Shown one piece after another: positions 37,517-47,210 of a stretch of DNA of 64,000 nt. The notes under the pieces are model-generated. The model was not told where the DNA came from. It made no database searches and worked only from the letters and a program-made list of their open reading frames with translations. A program made the position numbers and the translations under genes. Numbering within the stretch: the first letter of the stretch is position 1; every line of letters starts with the position of its first letter. This stretch comes from JTS-AC122 sp050246015 (lineage in GTDB: Bacteria > Planctomycetota > Phycisphaerae > Phycisphaerales > UBA1924): the NCBI GenBank assembly GCA_050246015.1, contig JBFWWU010000021.1, positions 4,856 to 68,855 of the forward strand, written 5' to 3'.

Positions 37517-39208
37517 TCAAGTCGCCACCGCGTGCGGGAAGCGCACGGCGGTAGCGAGTCGTTCAACAAGGACTTTCGACTGGATGGGCTTGTGAAGGAC
37601 GTCGTTGCAGCCGGCCTGGAGATACGTCCGACGATCGCCGGCGGTGGTGTTGGCGGTGAAGGCGAAGATGGGGGCGGAGTACCCTTCGGCGCGGATGCGT
37701 CCGGTCGCCTCGCGGCCGTCCATGACGGGCATCTGCATGTCCATGAGGATCGCGTCGAAGGGCTGTGGATGGGCCCGGACTGCGGCAAGGGCCTCGGCGC
37801 CGTTTTCGCAGCAAAGAACGGAGGCGCCGGCCCGGGAGAGCATCATGGACGCGAGTCGCAGGTTGTCCGGGAAGTCATCGACGACGAGGATGCGGCGACC
37901 CGCCAGCACCTGTTCAACGTGGGTGGAGGGTGGCCGCGAGAGTGGCGGTGCGGATGATGAAATGGTGCGGGCGGATCTGGCGGGCGCTGGCGGCGCGGGC
38001 GCGGGCATGCAGGGGAAGCAGACTTCTGTGGCGGCACCGGAGTCGGCGAGAACGATCCGGCGGATGACGCCCCCGAGACGGCGGGTGATGTCCGCCGCCA
38101 CGTCGAGGCCGAGCCCGGGCAAGGAGGGCGCTCGAACATCCGGCGCGGGCGAGTGGCCGGCGGATTCGGCGTGGGCGGCGAGTGAATCGGGCGAGACGTC
38201 CGAGCCGTCGCCGGCGATCAGGAAGCGAAGGTTCGCCGACGTGCCGGGGGATGAGTCAAGGTAACCGATCGCGGTGACGGTGCCAGAACTGGTGAGTTGC
38301 AGGCAGTTCGTGAGAATGTGGAGGATGACCCGGCGGATGCGAAGCGGATCGGCGTGGACCATCAGGGGCCGCTCCCCGCACCACTTGATCTTCAGTGTCA
38401 GACCCCGCTGAGACGCGATCGGCGCGACGATTGAGTGGACGTGCTCCAGCAGTTCGCTTGCATCGAAGTCCTCGAGCGAGAAATCGATCGAGTTGGCTTC
38501 GATCGCGGCGAGGTCGAGGATCTCGGAGGAGACGGCGGCGAACTGCTGGGTGTGGCGGGTGATGGCTTCGACGGCGGCCGCGCGCTGCCGGGGCGTGAGC
38601 CTGCCCTGGGCGAGCAACTCGGCATGTCCCTGAATGATGTTCAACGGGGTGCGGACCTGGTGCGACATCGCCGCGGCGAAGAGGCTCTTGGCGCGGGTGG
38701 CGGCGGCGGCGCGCCGGGCGGTCAGGCGAGCCTCGATCGCCCTGTCCGCCAGGGCGGCCAGATCGAGCAGCATCTCGTCGTCGGCGTGGTCCCAGCCCCG
38801 GGGAACGGTGTCGATGACACAGAACGCCCCGATGGGCACGCCGGTGGTGGTGACGATCGGAGCGCCGGCGTAGAACCGGAACCGCGGCGGCTGCACGGCC
38901 AAGGGGCTGTCATGCACGCGCGGGTCGAGCGCGGCATCAGGGATGAGCGTGATCTCGGGCGAGAGGATCGTGTGCGCGCAGTACGCGTGCCTGCGCGGCG
39001 TCTGGCGGATCACCGCGCCTTGAACGGACTTGAACCACTGTCGGTCTTCATCGACCAGACTGATCCCGGCGATCGGCGCGCGGAACAGCCGGCACGCGAG
39101 CCGGGTCAACCTGTCAAAGTCGTCCTCGGGCGGCGTGTCGAGGATATCAAGGGCGCGGAGCGTCAGCAGGCGCCGTGCTTCGTCGGGGTGCTTCGGGGCA
39201 GAGGGCAT
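37517..39208 (-). CDS. hybrid histidine kinase with GAF domain and receiver
   Basis: A 563-residue cytoplasmic protein: a GAF domain about 20-165 (LTRLACRLFRAPIAGISLVD), a HisKA helix with AAAMSHQVRTPLNIIQG (His about 180), an ATPase-like domain about 285-410 and a receiver domain about 440-555 (ILVVDDFPDN, phosphoacceptor in ILMDMQMPVMDG, Lys in DVLHKPI). The receiver looks intact. In the kinase part the residue after the His is Gln where Glu is usual, and the G1 box reads AGDGSDVSPD in place of D-x-G-x-G-I, so catalytic activity is doubtful. GLGLDVAADI is retained as G2. It may regulate the downstream GH20 gene. Confidence 0.88.
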   Translation of the reverse strand: MPSAPKHPDEARRLLTLRALDILDTPPEDDFDRLTRLACRLFRAPIAGISLVDEDRQWFKSVQGAVIRQTPRRHAYCAHTILSPEITLIPDAALDPRVHDSPLAVQPPRFRFYAGAPIVTTTGVPIGAFCVIDTVPRGWDHADDEMLLDLAALADRAIEARLTARRAAAATRAKSLFAAAMSHQVRTPLNIIQGHAELLAQGRLTPRQRAAAVEAITRHTQQFAAVSSEILDLAAIEANSIDFSLEDFDASELLEHVHSIVAPIASQRGLTLKIKWCGERPLMVHADPLRIRRVILHILTNCLQLTSSGTVTAIGYLDSSPGTSANLRFLIAGDGSDVSPDSLAAHAESAGHSPAPDVRAPSLPGLGLDVAADITRRLGGVIRRIVLADSGAATEVCFPCMPAPAPPAPARSARTISSSAPPLSRPPSTHVEQVLAGRRILVVDDFPDNLRLASMMLSRAGASVLCCENGAEALAAVRAHPQPFDAILMDMQMPVMDGREATGRIRAEGYSAPIFAFTANTTAGDRRTYLQAGCNDVLHKPIQSKVLVERLATAVRFPHAVAT

Positions 39209-39323
39209 TCATTGGCCTCCTAGCGCTTAATAGTCGGGAGGATGGGGGCCTTTCTTGCGGATGGGGGGGCGTTGAACCGGAATATGCCAACGGTGATCGG
39301 CTTATCGGCCTTAGGATGCCGCG

Positions 39324-40301
39324 ATGGAACAGGCAACGGCACAGGATTGGAGCGGAGTGCATGTGATGGTGACCGGGGGCGCTGGCTTCCTGGGCCGGCG
39401 CGTCTGCGCTCGGCTGCACGATCGAGGCGCCGAACGGGTGGTCGTGCCGCGGTCGGCGGTGCATGACCTGCGCCGCTCGGATGTGTGCCTGGCGCTGATG
39501 CGGGAGTTTGTGCACGCCGCCGAGCGAGCCGCGCCGGTCGTCATTCACTGCGCCGGGCTGGTGGGCGGACTGGGGGCCAACACGGCAAGGCCCGGCGAGT
39601 TCTTTCACGACAACCTGGTCCTGGCGGTGAACGTGATCGAGGCGGCGCGCGCGAGCGGGCTGATCGAGCGAGGCGGGCGGGTGGTGGTGGTCGGATCGAT
39701 GACGTCGTACCCGGCCAGGGCGCGTGTGCCGTTTCGAGAGGAAGACCTGGAGGACGGGTACCCCGACGCCGCGAGCGGACCGTACGGGATCGCGAAGCGG
39801 GCGGCGCTGGAGATGCTGCGGGCATACCGCGCGCAGTATGGACTCAAGGGCGCGTACGTGGTGCCGGTGAACTTGTACGGGCCGGGCGACAAACTTGATC
39901 CGGCGGCGTCGCACTTCGTCGGGGCGCTGGTGGATCGATGCGTGCGGGCCAAGCGGGAAGGGTGGAGCAGACTCGAATGCTGGGGGACGGGCGCGCCGAC
40001 ACGGGATTTCCTGTTTGTGGAAGACGCGGCGGAGGGCGTAGTGCGCGCGGCGGAGATGGTGACGGAGCCGACGCCGATCAATCTTGGATCGGGCCGGGAG
40101 CATTCGATCCGGGAGGTTGTGGAAATGATCGTGCGGCTGGTCGGGTATGAGGGAGAAGTGGTGTGGGACGCGAGCAAGCCCGACGGAGTGGGGAGGCGGT
40201 GCGTGGATGTGACGCGGGCGAGGGAACTGCTTGGCTGGCGTGCGACGGTGCCGCTGGAGGAGGGGCTGCGGCGGACGATCGAATGGCGGAAGGAGATATG
40301 A
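39324..40301 (+). CDS. NAD-dependent epimerase, GDP-L-fucose synthase-like
   Basis: A 325-residue extended short-chain dehydrogenase. Rossmann motif VTGGAGFLGRRV, active-site SSM-like stretch VVVGSMTSYP and the Tyr-x3-Lys pair in GPYGIAKRAALEM; also NLYGPGDKLDP and RDFLFVEDAAEG. Its nearest relatives by eye are GDP-L-fucose synthases (epimerase/reductase acting on GDP-4-keto-6-deoxymannose). No GDP-mannose dehydratase is adjacent, so the exact sugar is open. Confidence 0.88.
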   Translation: MEQATAQDWSGVHVMVTGGAGFLGRRVCARLHDRGAERVVVPRSAVHDLRRSDVCLALMREFVHAAERAAPVVIHCAGLVGGLGANTARPGEFFHDNLVLAVNVIEAARASGLIERGGRVVVVGSMTSYPARARVPFREEDLEDGYPDAASGPYGIAKRAALEMLRAYRAQYGLKGAYVVPVNLYGPGDKLDPAASHFVGALVDRCVRAKREGWSRLECWGTGAPTRDFLFVEDAAEGVVRAAEMVTEPTPINLGSGREHSIREVVEMIVRLVGYEGEVVWDASKPDGVGRRCVDVTRARELLGWRATVPLEEGLRRTIEWRKEI

Positions 40302-40311
40302 GGCGTGAGGC

Positions 40312-41394
40312 TTAGTCCACGCGCGCGGGGAGCGTCGCGAGGATGTTGTCGATGATGTCGTCGGTGGAGACGCCCTCGGCCTCGGCCTCGAAGTTGAGGA
40401 TGAGGCGGTGGCGTACCGCGGGGAGAGCCCATCGGCGGATATCGTCGATGCTGGCGGCGGCGCGGCCTTCGAGCAGGGCCTGACACTTGGCGGCCAGGAC
40501 AAGGGCCTGGGCGGCACGGGGAGAAGCGCCGAGCCGGACAAAGCGATTGACCATCGGGGTGGCGAACTGCCCGTCGCTGCCGGGGGCTGCGGAGGATCCC
40601 TTGGCGTGAGTCGAGAGCACGACGCGCACCGCGTAGTCCTGCACATGCGGGGCGATGGTGACCCGCTGCACCAGTTTCTGGTACTCGATGATTTGCTGCG
40701 CGGAAAGCACCGGGTTGATCTGGGCGCTCGCGCCGGCGGTGGTGCGATCGAGGATCTCGCTGAGTTCGTCGCGCCTGGAATACCCGACGACGAGTTTGAA
40801 GAAGAAACGGTCGAGCTGGGCTTCGGGGAGGGGGTAGGTGCCTTCCTGTTCGACGGGGTTCTGGGTGGCCATGACGAAGAACGGGCGCTCGAGGCGGTGC
40901 GTCGTCCCGCCGACGGTCACGGATTTTTCCTGCATGGCTTCGAGGAGGGCGGACTGGGTCTTGGGCGTGGCGCGGTTGATTTCGTCGGCGAGGATCATCT
41001 GGGCGAAGATGGGCCCGCGCTGGAAGGAGAACTGGCGAGCGGCGCGCCCGTCGGCGCCGGTGACTTCGACCACGATGGTGGTGCCGCAGATGTCGGCGGG
41101 CATCAAGTCGGGGGTGAACTGGATGCGGGAGAACGACAGATTGAGCGCCGAGGCGAGCGAGCGGATGAGGAGGGTTTTGCCCAGACCCGGGACGCCTTCC
41201 AGAAGGACGTGTCCCGACGTGAAGAGACAGGTGAGCACCCCGTCGACGACGGCATCGTGCCCGACGACCGCCTTGCGGACCTGTTCGCGCACGGCGGCGT
41301 AGTCGGATTGGAACTGGGCGATCGCGGCGCGGACGTCGTCGATCGACTGCGGAGCGGGCGTGTTGGACATGCTGGGGGTGTTGGCGTCAGTCAT
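40312..41394 (-). CDS. MoxR-family AAA+ ATPase
   Basis: A 360-residue ATPase. Walker A is GVPGLGKT, Walker B LADEINRATPKTQ, sensor 1 FVMATQNPVEQEGTYPLPEA and the C-terminal lid ends RHRLILNFEAEAEG. MoxR proteins act as chaperone-like ATPases, normally beside DUF58 and VWA proteins; here the genes on both sides are different, which is unusual. I chose the ATG at 41394 (MTDANTPS); the frame is open further upstream but that part is low complexity. Confidence 0.93.
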   Translation of the reverse strand: MTDANTPSMSNTPAPQSIDDVRAAIAQFQSDYAAVREQVRKAVVGHDAVVDGVLTCLFTSGHVLLEGVPGLGKTLLIRSLASALNLSFSRIQFTPDLMPADICGTTIVVEVTGADGRAARQFSFQRGPIFAQMILADEINRATPKTQSALLEAMQEKSVTVGGTTHRLERPFFVMATQNPVEQEGTYPLPEAQLDRFFFKLVVGYSRRDELSEILDRTTAGASAQINPVLSAQQIIEYQKLVQRVTIAPHVQDYAVRVVLSTHAKGSSAAPGSDGQFATPMVNRFVRLGASPRAAQALVLAAKCQALLEGRAAASIDDIRRWALPAVRHRLILNFEAEAEGVSTDDIIDNILATLPARVD

Positions 41395-41536
41395 GTGCAG
41401 GGCGGCTCCGGCGCGCGAAGGTTCGGACGCGCCGGCGTCGGCGCGATAGGGAACAGTACCGTGAACCCGAGGGCCGGGCGGAGGAGGGGGGAGGGCAGCC
41501 GCGGCGGCGACTTTACGCACCGCGCCGGTCGCCGGG

Positions 41537-42403
41537 TCACTGGTCTTGCACAGGCTTTGCGGGCTGGGGCTTTGATGCGCGGCCGGGCTTGGATGGGCCG
41601 ACCTTGGTGGACCCTGGCGCGGGTGATGCGGGCGTCGCCGATCTCGGCGGAGGCGCCGGGCGGTCGCCGTCGCGTTCGGTCTTCGCGGGACTGGCGATCA
41701 ATCGGTCAAGCACGGCCGCGACGGCGCTGCGCCGGCGGTCTTCGCTGTCCATCAAGCCCGGAAGGGACGAGCGGGATTCCCAGAGGCGGGGTGACGCCGA
41801 GGCAGGTGATGATGAGGGCGCCTCGGTGCCGGCTCGCGATGGATCGTGGGGACGATCCGGCCGCGCGGGCTGGGCGCGGCGGGCCGGGGCGGGGTCGCTC
41901 TGGAGCGCGCCGGCGGCGGAGTGAGCGCGTCCGCCGGCGCGGACGAGCGTCGTCGGCCAGCGGGGCTGGGCGGCTGCGGAGGCGACGGGTTCGCCGGAGA
42001 GATGACTGGGGAGTCCGCCGATGTAGAAGATGGTGCCGGGCGGGACGGGGACGGCGATGCCGCGATCGGTATAGCGGTAGATCGACCTGGGAAAGAGGGC
42101 GAAGATCGCGCCGTTTCTGCGGACAAACCGGCGGCTGGACGGATCGGCGCCGTTGCTGGGATCAATCTCGAAGACGTCACGGAACCCGGTCGGGACGCGC
42201 AAGTCTTGCTGGAGCACCCGCGGGCTGACGCCGAGCGGACCGACGTCGGCGACGCCCTGCTGCACTCGCTTGAGGGGCTGGGGGGAGGCGGGTGGGCCCG
42301 GAGAAGGCGGATTGCCCGCGGGGGCAGCGCGTTGCGCCAGGGCCCCCGCGGGAACAGCAGCCGCGAGCGCCCAGGCCAGGAGAATGATGGGCGACGATCG
42401 CAT
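41537..42403 (-). CDS. secreted hypothetical protein
   Basis: A 288-residue protein. The ATG at 42403 starts a clear signal peptide (LLAWALAAAVPAGALAQ). About 110 residues of mature protein look folded (VFEIDPSNGADPSSRRFVRR, FALFPRSIYRY, PPGTIFYIGGLP), and the rest is Pro/Ala/Ser-rich and low in complexity. I do not recognise a family. It lies 136 bases downstream of the amidohydrolase on the same strand. The reading is supported by the signal peptide and the codon pattern of the folded part. Confidence 0.65.
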   Translation of the reverse strand: MRSSPIILLAWALAAAVPAGALAQRAAPAGNPPSPGPPASPQPLKRVQQGVADVGPLGVSPRVLQQDLRVPTGFRDVFEIDPSNGADPSSRRFVRRNGAIFALFPRSIYRYTDRGIAVPVPPGTIFYIGGLPSHLSGEPVASAAAQPRWPTTLVRAGGRAHSAAGALQSDPAPARRAQPARPDRPHDPSRAGTEAPSSSPASASPRLWESRSSLPGLMDSEDRRRSAVAAVLDRLIASPAKTERDGDRPAPPPRSATPASPAPGSTKVGPSKPGRASKPQPAKPVQDQ

Positions 42404-42539
42404 CAGCAGTACTGTATCGGCGGTCCGTGCGGGCGGTGTTTGAAGTTGGGGCAGGCCAGCGTGCGAACAGCATCGAAGCAGCGGGTATCGAACGAGGCGG
42501 TAGGCGTTCGGCCCGCGGGGGATCGGGCCGATGTGAGCG

Positions 42540-45500
42540 TCAGCGGGCGCCCATCGCCTCGCCGCAGTCGCCGCAGCGTGCCCAGGTCGGATCGACGCCG
42601 CGGCGCCAGAGTTGGAGGAAATATTCGCGTCGGGCTTCATCGGCTTGCTGGCGCATGCGCCCGAGCAGCGAGAGGCGGGCGCGCGCGGAATCCGAAAGGG
42701 CCGCATCGGGCGATGGAGCCGCTGCATCGTCCAGCGAGGCGCCGGCGTCGTCGAACGCGGAGCCGCTGGCGAGGTCGTCGGTCGGACGGCGGCCGCCTCG
42801 GCGCCCGGGGGGACCGGGGGGGCCGCCGGGGGAGTTGGGATCGCCCGGCTTGGCCTGACCCGGTTTCTTGTTGCCGGACGCAAGGAGTTTCTGGATCAGG
42901 CGGGCGCGCTCTTTGGCATTTGCCTGGCGCATCTGGGTGTCGCGCTCGGCAGAGAAGTAGAGGCGGCCATCAACCCATGTCTGCTCGCAGCGGGCAAAGA
43001 CGGACATGGGGGTGCCGTCGACGGTGTGGTGAGTGGGGGAGGTGGAAGAGAGCGAGGAAGGGGAAGAAGCCGGCGGGACGCCTGCTCCACTAGATCGGGT
43101 AGAGGAAGAAGAAGAGGAAGAGGCCGAAACGGTCGGCACCGACCACACGGCGATGTCAGCGGACTTGCCGGGCTCGAGCGAGCCGACCTTGTCGTCGATG
43201 CGGAGTTGCCTGGCGGGGTTGAGTGTGACGAACTTGAGGGCCTCGGCGGGGTCGATGTCGCCGTATTTGACGGCCTTGCCCGCCTCGACATTCATTCGGC
43301 GGGCGAGTTCGTCGGAGTCGGAGTTGAAGGAGACGCACACGCCGACGTCGTGCATGATCGCGCCGGCGTAGGGGATCGCGTCCTGGACCTCGACCTTGTA
43401 GGCCCACCAGTCGCTGAAGGCGGACCCGCCGCCGGAGTTGTCGCGGACTTCGTCGGCGACTTTGTAGCCTTCGAGGATGTGCTGGAAGGTGCCGAGTTTG
43501 AAGCCGAAGTCCTTGGCGACGCGGCAAAGCATGAGGATCTCGTCCTGCCGGTAACTGTGGCAGTGGATGAGGCGCTTTTCTTCGAGAATTTCGGCGAGGG
43601 CTTCGAGTTCGAGATCTCGACGGGGGGAGGGAGAGCCACGAACCTCCAACGCCAAAGCCGCGTTTGCTTCCCCCTTCGTGGCTCCGTGGCTTCGTCCCTT
43701 CGTGGCTTCGATGTACTCTCGCGCCGCCGTAAAGCGGTCACGAATCAACATCTCGACGCCCATGCGTGTCTTGGGATAGCGCGTCGTCGCGCCGTCGCCC
43801 CAGTTGGATTGCTTGACGTTTTCGCCGAGAGCGAACTTGATGCCGGGAATCGCGCCTTCAAAGTGCAGATCGTCGGGCTTCACCGCGCCCCAGCGGTTCT
43901 TGTTGACGCAGTTCTGCCCGCCGATGGGGTTGGCGGAGCCGTGGAGGTTGTTGACGGTGGTGATGCCCCCGGCGAGTTGGTAGTACCAGGACATGGAGTC
44001 GGGGTCGGTGACGTCCTGGATGCGGACCTCGGCGGTGACGGCCTGGCCGGATTCGTTCACGCCGCGCGAGATGCCGGTGTGCGAGTGGCAGTCGATGAGG
44101 CCGGGGGTGATGTGCTTGCCGGTGCAGTCGATGACGCGGGTTCCGGGCTCGACCTTGTAGGCGCCCGGCTTAGAGTTGTCGGCGATCCAGAGGATGACGC
44201 CGTCTTTGATGCGCATGGAGCCGTCGGCGATCACGCCGAGCGGGCCGCAGGTCCAGATGGTCGCGTGTTCAAAGACGACGTCTTCGACGGCGGGGAGGCC
44301 GTCGGCCATGGCAAAGGGGCCGAAGGGGTAGGCGATCTTCTCGGGGATGTCGGTCGGGACATCATCGTCGTTGTCGGTGGTGGGGCCGGCGCCGGCTGAC
44401 ACGCGTGTCAAGGCGATTTGCATGGGAGTGGGCCCGGCCAAGGCGGTGCCGGTGGCGGCGTTGCCGTCGATGGAGAGGTCGATCTCGACCGGGACGCCCT
44501 GAGGGGGCGTGACGCGGAACTTCAGTTTGCCGGCGGACTCGCCTGTCTTGGTGAAGGAGGCGGATTCGACGGGGAGGGTGTCTCCCATGGCGGTGGCCGT
44601 GCCCGAGACCGCTTCGCCGGCGAGTTTGAGCGAGAAGGAGACCGGGATGCCCTGCGGCGTTCCCTGGGCCGTCGCGGTGCCGGACCACGTGCCCGTGACA
44701 GGATCGGCGGGGGCGTCGGGTTTGGCCGCGCCGTCCTTGCCCGGCTCTTTCTTGTCTGGTTGCTTGGGTGAGTCCTTCTTGCGGGAGAGCTTCCACGTCT
44801 GCACGCGGCCGTCGTCGTGGCGCGTTTGGCCGGTGATGGTGTCGCCATCGAGCGTGCCGGTGGAGTTGAGGACGCCGGGTTCGCCGAAGGGTTCGCCTTG
44901 GATCACGATCGTGATGGTCTTGCCTTGGACCTTGGCGCTGTCGGCCTTGACCTCTTTGTCCTTGAGCCTGACGGTGAGGTTGTTGTCCTTGTCGATGACG
45001 ATGGTGGGCACAAGGGCGGCCTCGACCGCCGCCGGATCGACCGCGGCCCCGTCGGCTTCGCTGTAGATCCACGTGCCGGTGAACGTCTTGGGAGCGGCGT
45101 CGGCGTCGCTGAGGGGCTCGTCGGCGGCCTTGGTCGCGGTCCAGCGGAAGCGCTGGCCGTCGGAACGGGCCGCGTCGGCGTGGATGGTCCTTCCGGCGTC
45201 TTCGATGACCCCGGCGTGGAGAAAGACGCCGGGATCGCCGAAGGGTTCATGGTCGAAGACGAACGAGATGCGGCCCGAGCCCCCGGTTCCTTCCACGCGG
45301 ACGTTGCGGGCGGTCTGCTTGGCGACGTCTTCGCTCCCGTCCGCCTTGGTGGTGTACTTGCGGATGGTGATGTTGTTGTCCTGATCGATGGAGAGGGTGA
45401 TCCGCATGGATGCGACGCCTTGTGCCTGCGGGGGCATCGGGTCGAGCGAGAGATTCCACTCGCCCTTCAGGTTTGTCGGGGGCGGGGGGTTGATCTCGTG

Positions 45501-47063
45501 GCGCTTGCCGTCCACCCACACGTCGCGGATCTTGGTCTTTTTCGAGAAGATGGGTCCGTCGGCGACAATGAGGCTGGCGACCTTGCCGGGCGCGATGGTG
45601 CCCAGGTCGCTGGACACTCCGAGAAAAGAAGCGGGGCGAGTGGTGACCATCGCCAGCGCTGTCTCTTCGCCCAGCCCGTGGAGGATCGCCTTTCGGAGGT
45701 TGTCGGTGAACTTGGCGCGGTCGCGGAGCCTGCTGGTGGTGAGCGAGACGTTGAGGCCGGCGGCGTCGAGGCGACGCGGATTGGTCGGGGCCTGCTCCCA
45801 GGTCATGAGGTCGCGCAGGTCCACGGCGTCGGCCTGTCCGAGCGTGCCGACCTTGGGCGGCTCGGGGAAGTTCAAGGGGATGATGAGCGGGGTGTTGTGC
45901 GTGAAGGCGGACCCGTTGCCGCCGGTGGTTCGCTTGCACCGTTCGGTGATGCCGTCGATGCGGCGGAACTCGTTCCCGCAGCCGAGGATGGAGACGGATC
46001 GGTTGAACTCATCGGCGATCTTGAGGGCGCGGAAGACTTCGAGCTCGTCGCCGGTGTCGAAGAGGAGCATGGGGCCGGATGGAGCGCCAGGGGCGCCGGA
46101 GCGGCGCAGTGCATCAAGGCACGACGGGACCTCGGACTGGGAACCCGTTTGGGGTTGGCGGTCGGGCGGGGGAAGTTGCTGCCACCAATCGGCGTCGCTG
46201 AGCGTCTGGCGGATAAGGGCGATGGCGCCCATCTGCGAATCCGGGTAGGAGGACCAGTTCGAGTTGGTGTTGCCGTCCGACCCGCCCCCGCGCCGGCCGC
46301 CGGTCTCGAATGCGACCGTCTGATAGGGCATGCTCGGATAGACGGGCGGGCGAGCAAGTTGTCGGTCGTCGTCTGGTTTGGCGAGGGAGACGACGGCGGA
46401 GGAACCGCGGAAGATCCCACCGCGAGGCGAGATGCCCGCCGCGACGAATCCGATCTTGCGGAGCGAATCAGCCGTGCCGGCGTCAACGCCCTGGCCATCG
46501 AGCGCCGAGCGCTGTGGGGTGACGCGTGAGTTCCAGTGTTGACCTGGTGCGTCGGAGGCCGGAGCGGGGGAGTCCACTTCGACGTACGGATCGACCCACC
46601 CGGCGTAGATGGATAGGCCGCGACAGTCCCACACGCGAGCGCCGGGCGGCGGCGCGGGAGAGGTGGACTCGGGCCGCGGCTCGGACGAGGCGGAGGAGGC
46701 GGGCTTGTCGGCATCCGCTTTCTTGGGTTCGACGCCGCGGAGTTCGTTGGGCGCGATCCCGGCGGGAGTTCCGTCGATGCTGAGAATCCGGCCGTCGCGG
46801 ATCACGATGGTGGCGTTTTCGAACTTCTTCCCTGGCTCGGGGTATACGGTGGCGTTGATGAGCGCGTGCCAGGTCGGGTCGGCCTTGCGGGGTCCATTGG
46901 CCGGAGGCGCGAGCGGGTCAGGCTGAATCGGCGCCAGCGGGCCGGGCCGGCGAGCGGTGTCACTCTTGCCAGCGTCCGCGACTGCGGCCGCGCCGACAAG
47001 AATGGAAGCGACGGACGCAAGCACGGCGGCCGCGGGCCGCCACGACAGGAGGGTGCCGTTCAT
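42540..47063 (-). CDS. giant secreted double amidohydrolase
   Basis: A 1507-residue protein with a signal peptide (VLASVASILVGAAAVADA). The first amidohydrolase-like domain (about 65-530) lacks the metal His-x-His: the site reads YAGWVDPYVEVDSP. Between about 528 and 891 lie three beta-rich segments related to each other (LKGEWNLSLDP, FTGTWIYSEAD, VTGTWSGTATAQ). The second domain (about 910-1390) keeps the metal site PGLIDCHSHTGI, IHCHSYRQDE and the C-terminal GSLEPGKSADIAVW. So only the second domain should be catalytic. Family members are periplasmic hydrolases of unknown substrate. A dispersed repeat encodes about 20 residues near 1117-1136. The C-terminus is rich in Pro, Gly and Ala. Confidence 0.9.
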   Translation of the reverse strand: MNGTLLSWRPAAAVLASVASILVGAAAVADAGKSDTARRPGPLAPIQPDPLAPPANGPRKADPTWHALINATVYPEPGKKFENATIVIRDGRILSIDGTPAGIAPNELRGVEPKKADADKPASSASSEPRPESTSPAPPPGARVWDCRGLSIYAGWVDPYVEVDSPAPASDAPGQHWNSRVTPQRSALDGQGVDAGTADSLRKIGFVAAGISPRGGIFRGSSAVVSLAKPDDDRQLARPPVYPSMPYQTVAFETGGRRGGGSDGNTNSNWSSYPDSQMGAIALIRQTLSDADWWQQLPPPDRQPQTGSQSEVPSCLDALRRSGAPGAPSGPMLLFDTGDELEVFRALKIADEFNRSVSILGCGNEFRRIDGITERCKRTTGGNGSAFTHNTPLIIPLNFPEPPKVGTLGQADAVDLRDLMTWEQAPTNPRRLDAAGLNVSLTTSRLRDRAKFTDNLRKAILHGLGEETALAMVTTRPASFLGVSSDLGTIAPGKVASLIVADGPIFSKKTKIRDVWVDGKRHEINPPPPTNLKGEWNLSLDPMPPQAQGVASMRITLSIDQDNNITIRKYTTKADGSEDVAKQTARNVRVEGTGGSGRISFVFDHEPFGDPGVFLHAGVIEDAGRTIHADAARSDGQRFRWTATKAADEPLSDADAAPKTFTGTWIYSEADGAAVDPAAVEAALVPTIVIDKDNNLTVRLKDKEVKADSAKVQGKTITIVIQGEPFGEPGVLNSTGTLDGDTITGQTRHDDGRVQTWKLSRKKDSPKQPDKKEPGKDGAAKPDAPADPVTGTWSGTATAQGTPQGIPVSFSLKLAGEAVSGTATAMGDTLPVESASFTKTGESAGKLKFRVTPPQGVPVEIDLSIDGNAATGTALAGPTPMQIALTRVSAGAGPTTDNDDDVPTDIPEKIAYPFGPFAMADGLPAVEDVVFEHATIWTCGPLGVIADGSMRIKDGVILWIADNSKPGAYKVEPGTRVIDCTGKHITPGLIDCHSHTGISRGVNESGQAVTAEVRIQDVTDPDSMSWYYQLAGGITTVNNLHGSANPIGGQNCVNKNRWGAVKPDDLHFEGAIPGIKFALGENVKQSNWGDGATTRYPKTRMGVEMLIRDRFTAAREYIEATKGRSHGATKGEANAALALEVRGSPSPRRDLELEALAEILEEKRLIHCHSYRQDEILMLCRVAKDFGFKLGTFQHILEGYKVADEVRDNSGGGSAFSDWWAYKVEVQDAIPYAGAIMHDVGVCVSFNSDSDELARRMNVEAGKAVKYGDIDPAEALKFVTLNPARQLRIDDKVGSLEPGKSADIAVWSVPTVSASSSSSSSTRSSGAGVPPASSPSSLSSTSPTHHTVDGTPMSVFARCEQTWVDGRLYFSAERDTQMRQANAKERARLIQKLLASGNKKPGQAKPGDPNSPGGPPGPPGRRGGRRPTDDLASGSAFDDAGASLDDAAAPSPDAALSDSARARLSLLGRMRQQADEARREYFLQLWRRGVDPTWARCGDCGEAMGAR
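43661..43710. repeat. dispersed CTTCGTGGC-type repeat inside a coding region
   Basis: The stretch with CCCTTCGTGGCTCCGTGGCT and, further on, CCCTTCGTGGCTTCG matches, with few differences, the copies at 62302-62372 and 62428-62483. Here it lies within the amidohydrolase gene and is translated on the minus strand in frame as EATKGRSHGATKGEAN. Confidence 0.75.
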
Positions 47064-47210
47064 GGCCTAATCATACCGAGTGGGCATTTCGCGGTTGGAG
47101 GAGCAGCCAAGCCGAGTCGCGAGAGGGACCGGGATTCTTTTCCATGTTCGGGGACTGCGTGCGCGGGGTGGGTGGGATTTCGCCGAAGCCCGCGGCACGG
47201 TCTATCGTCT

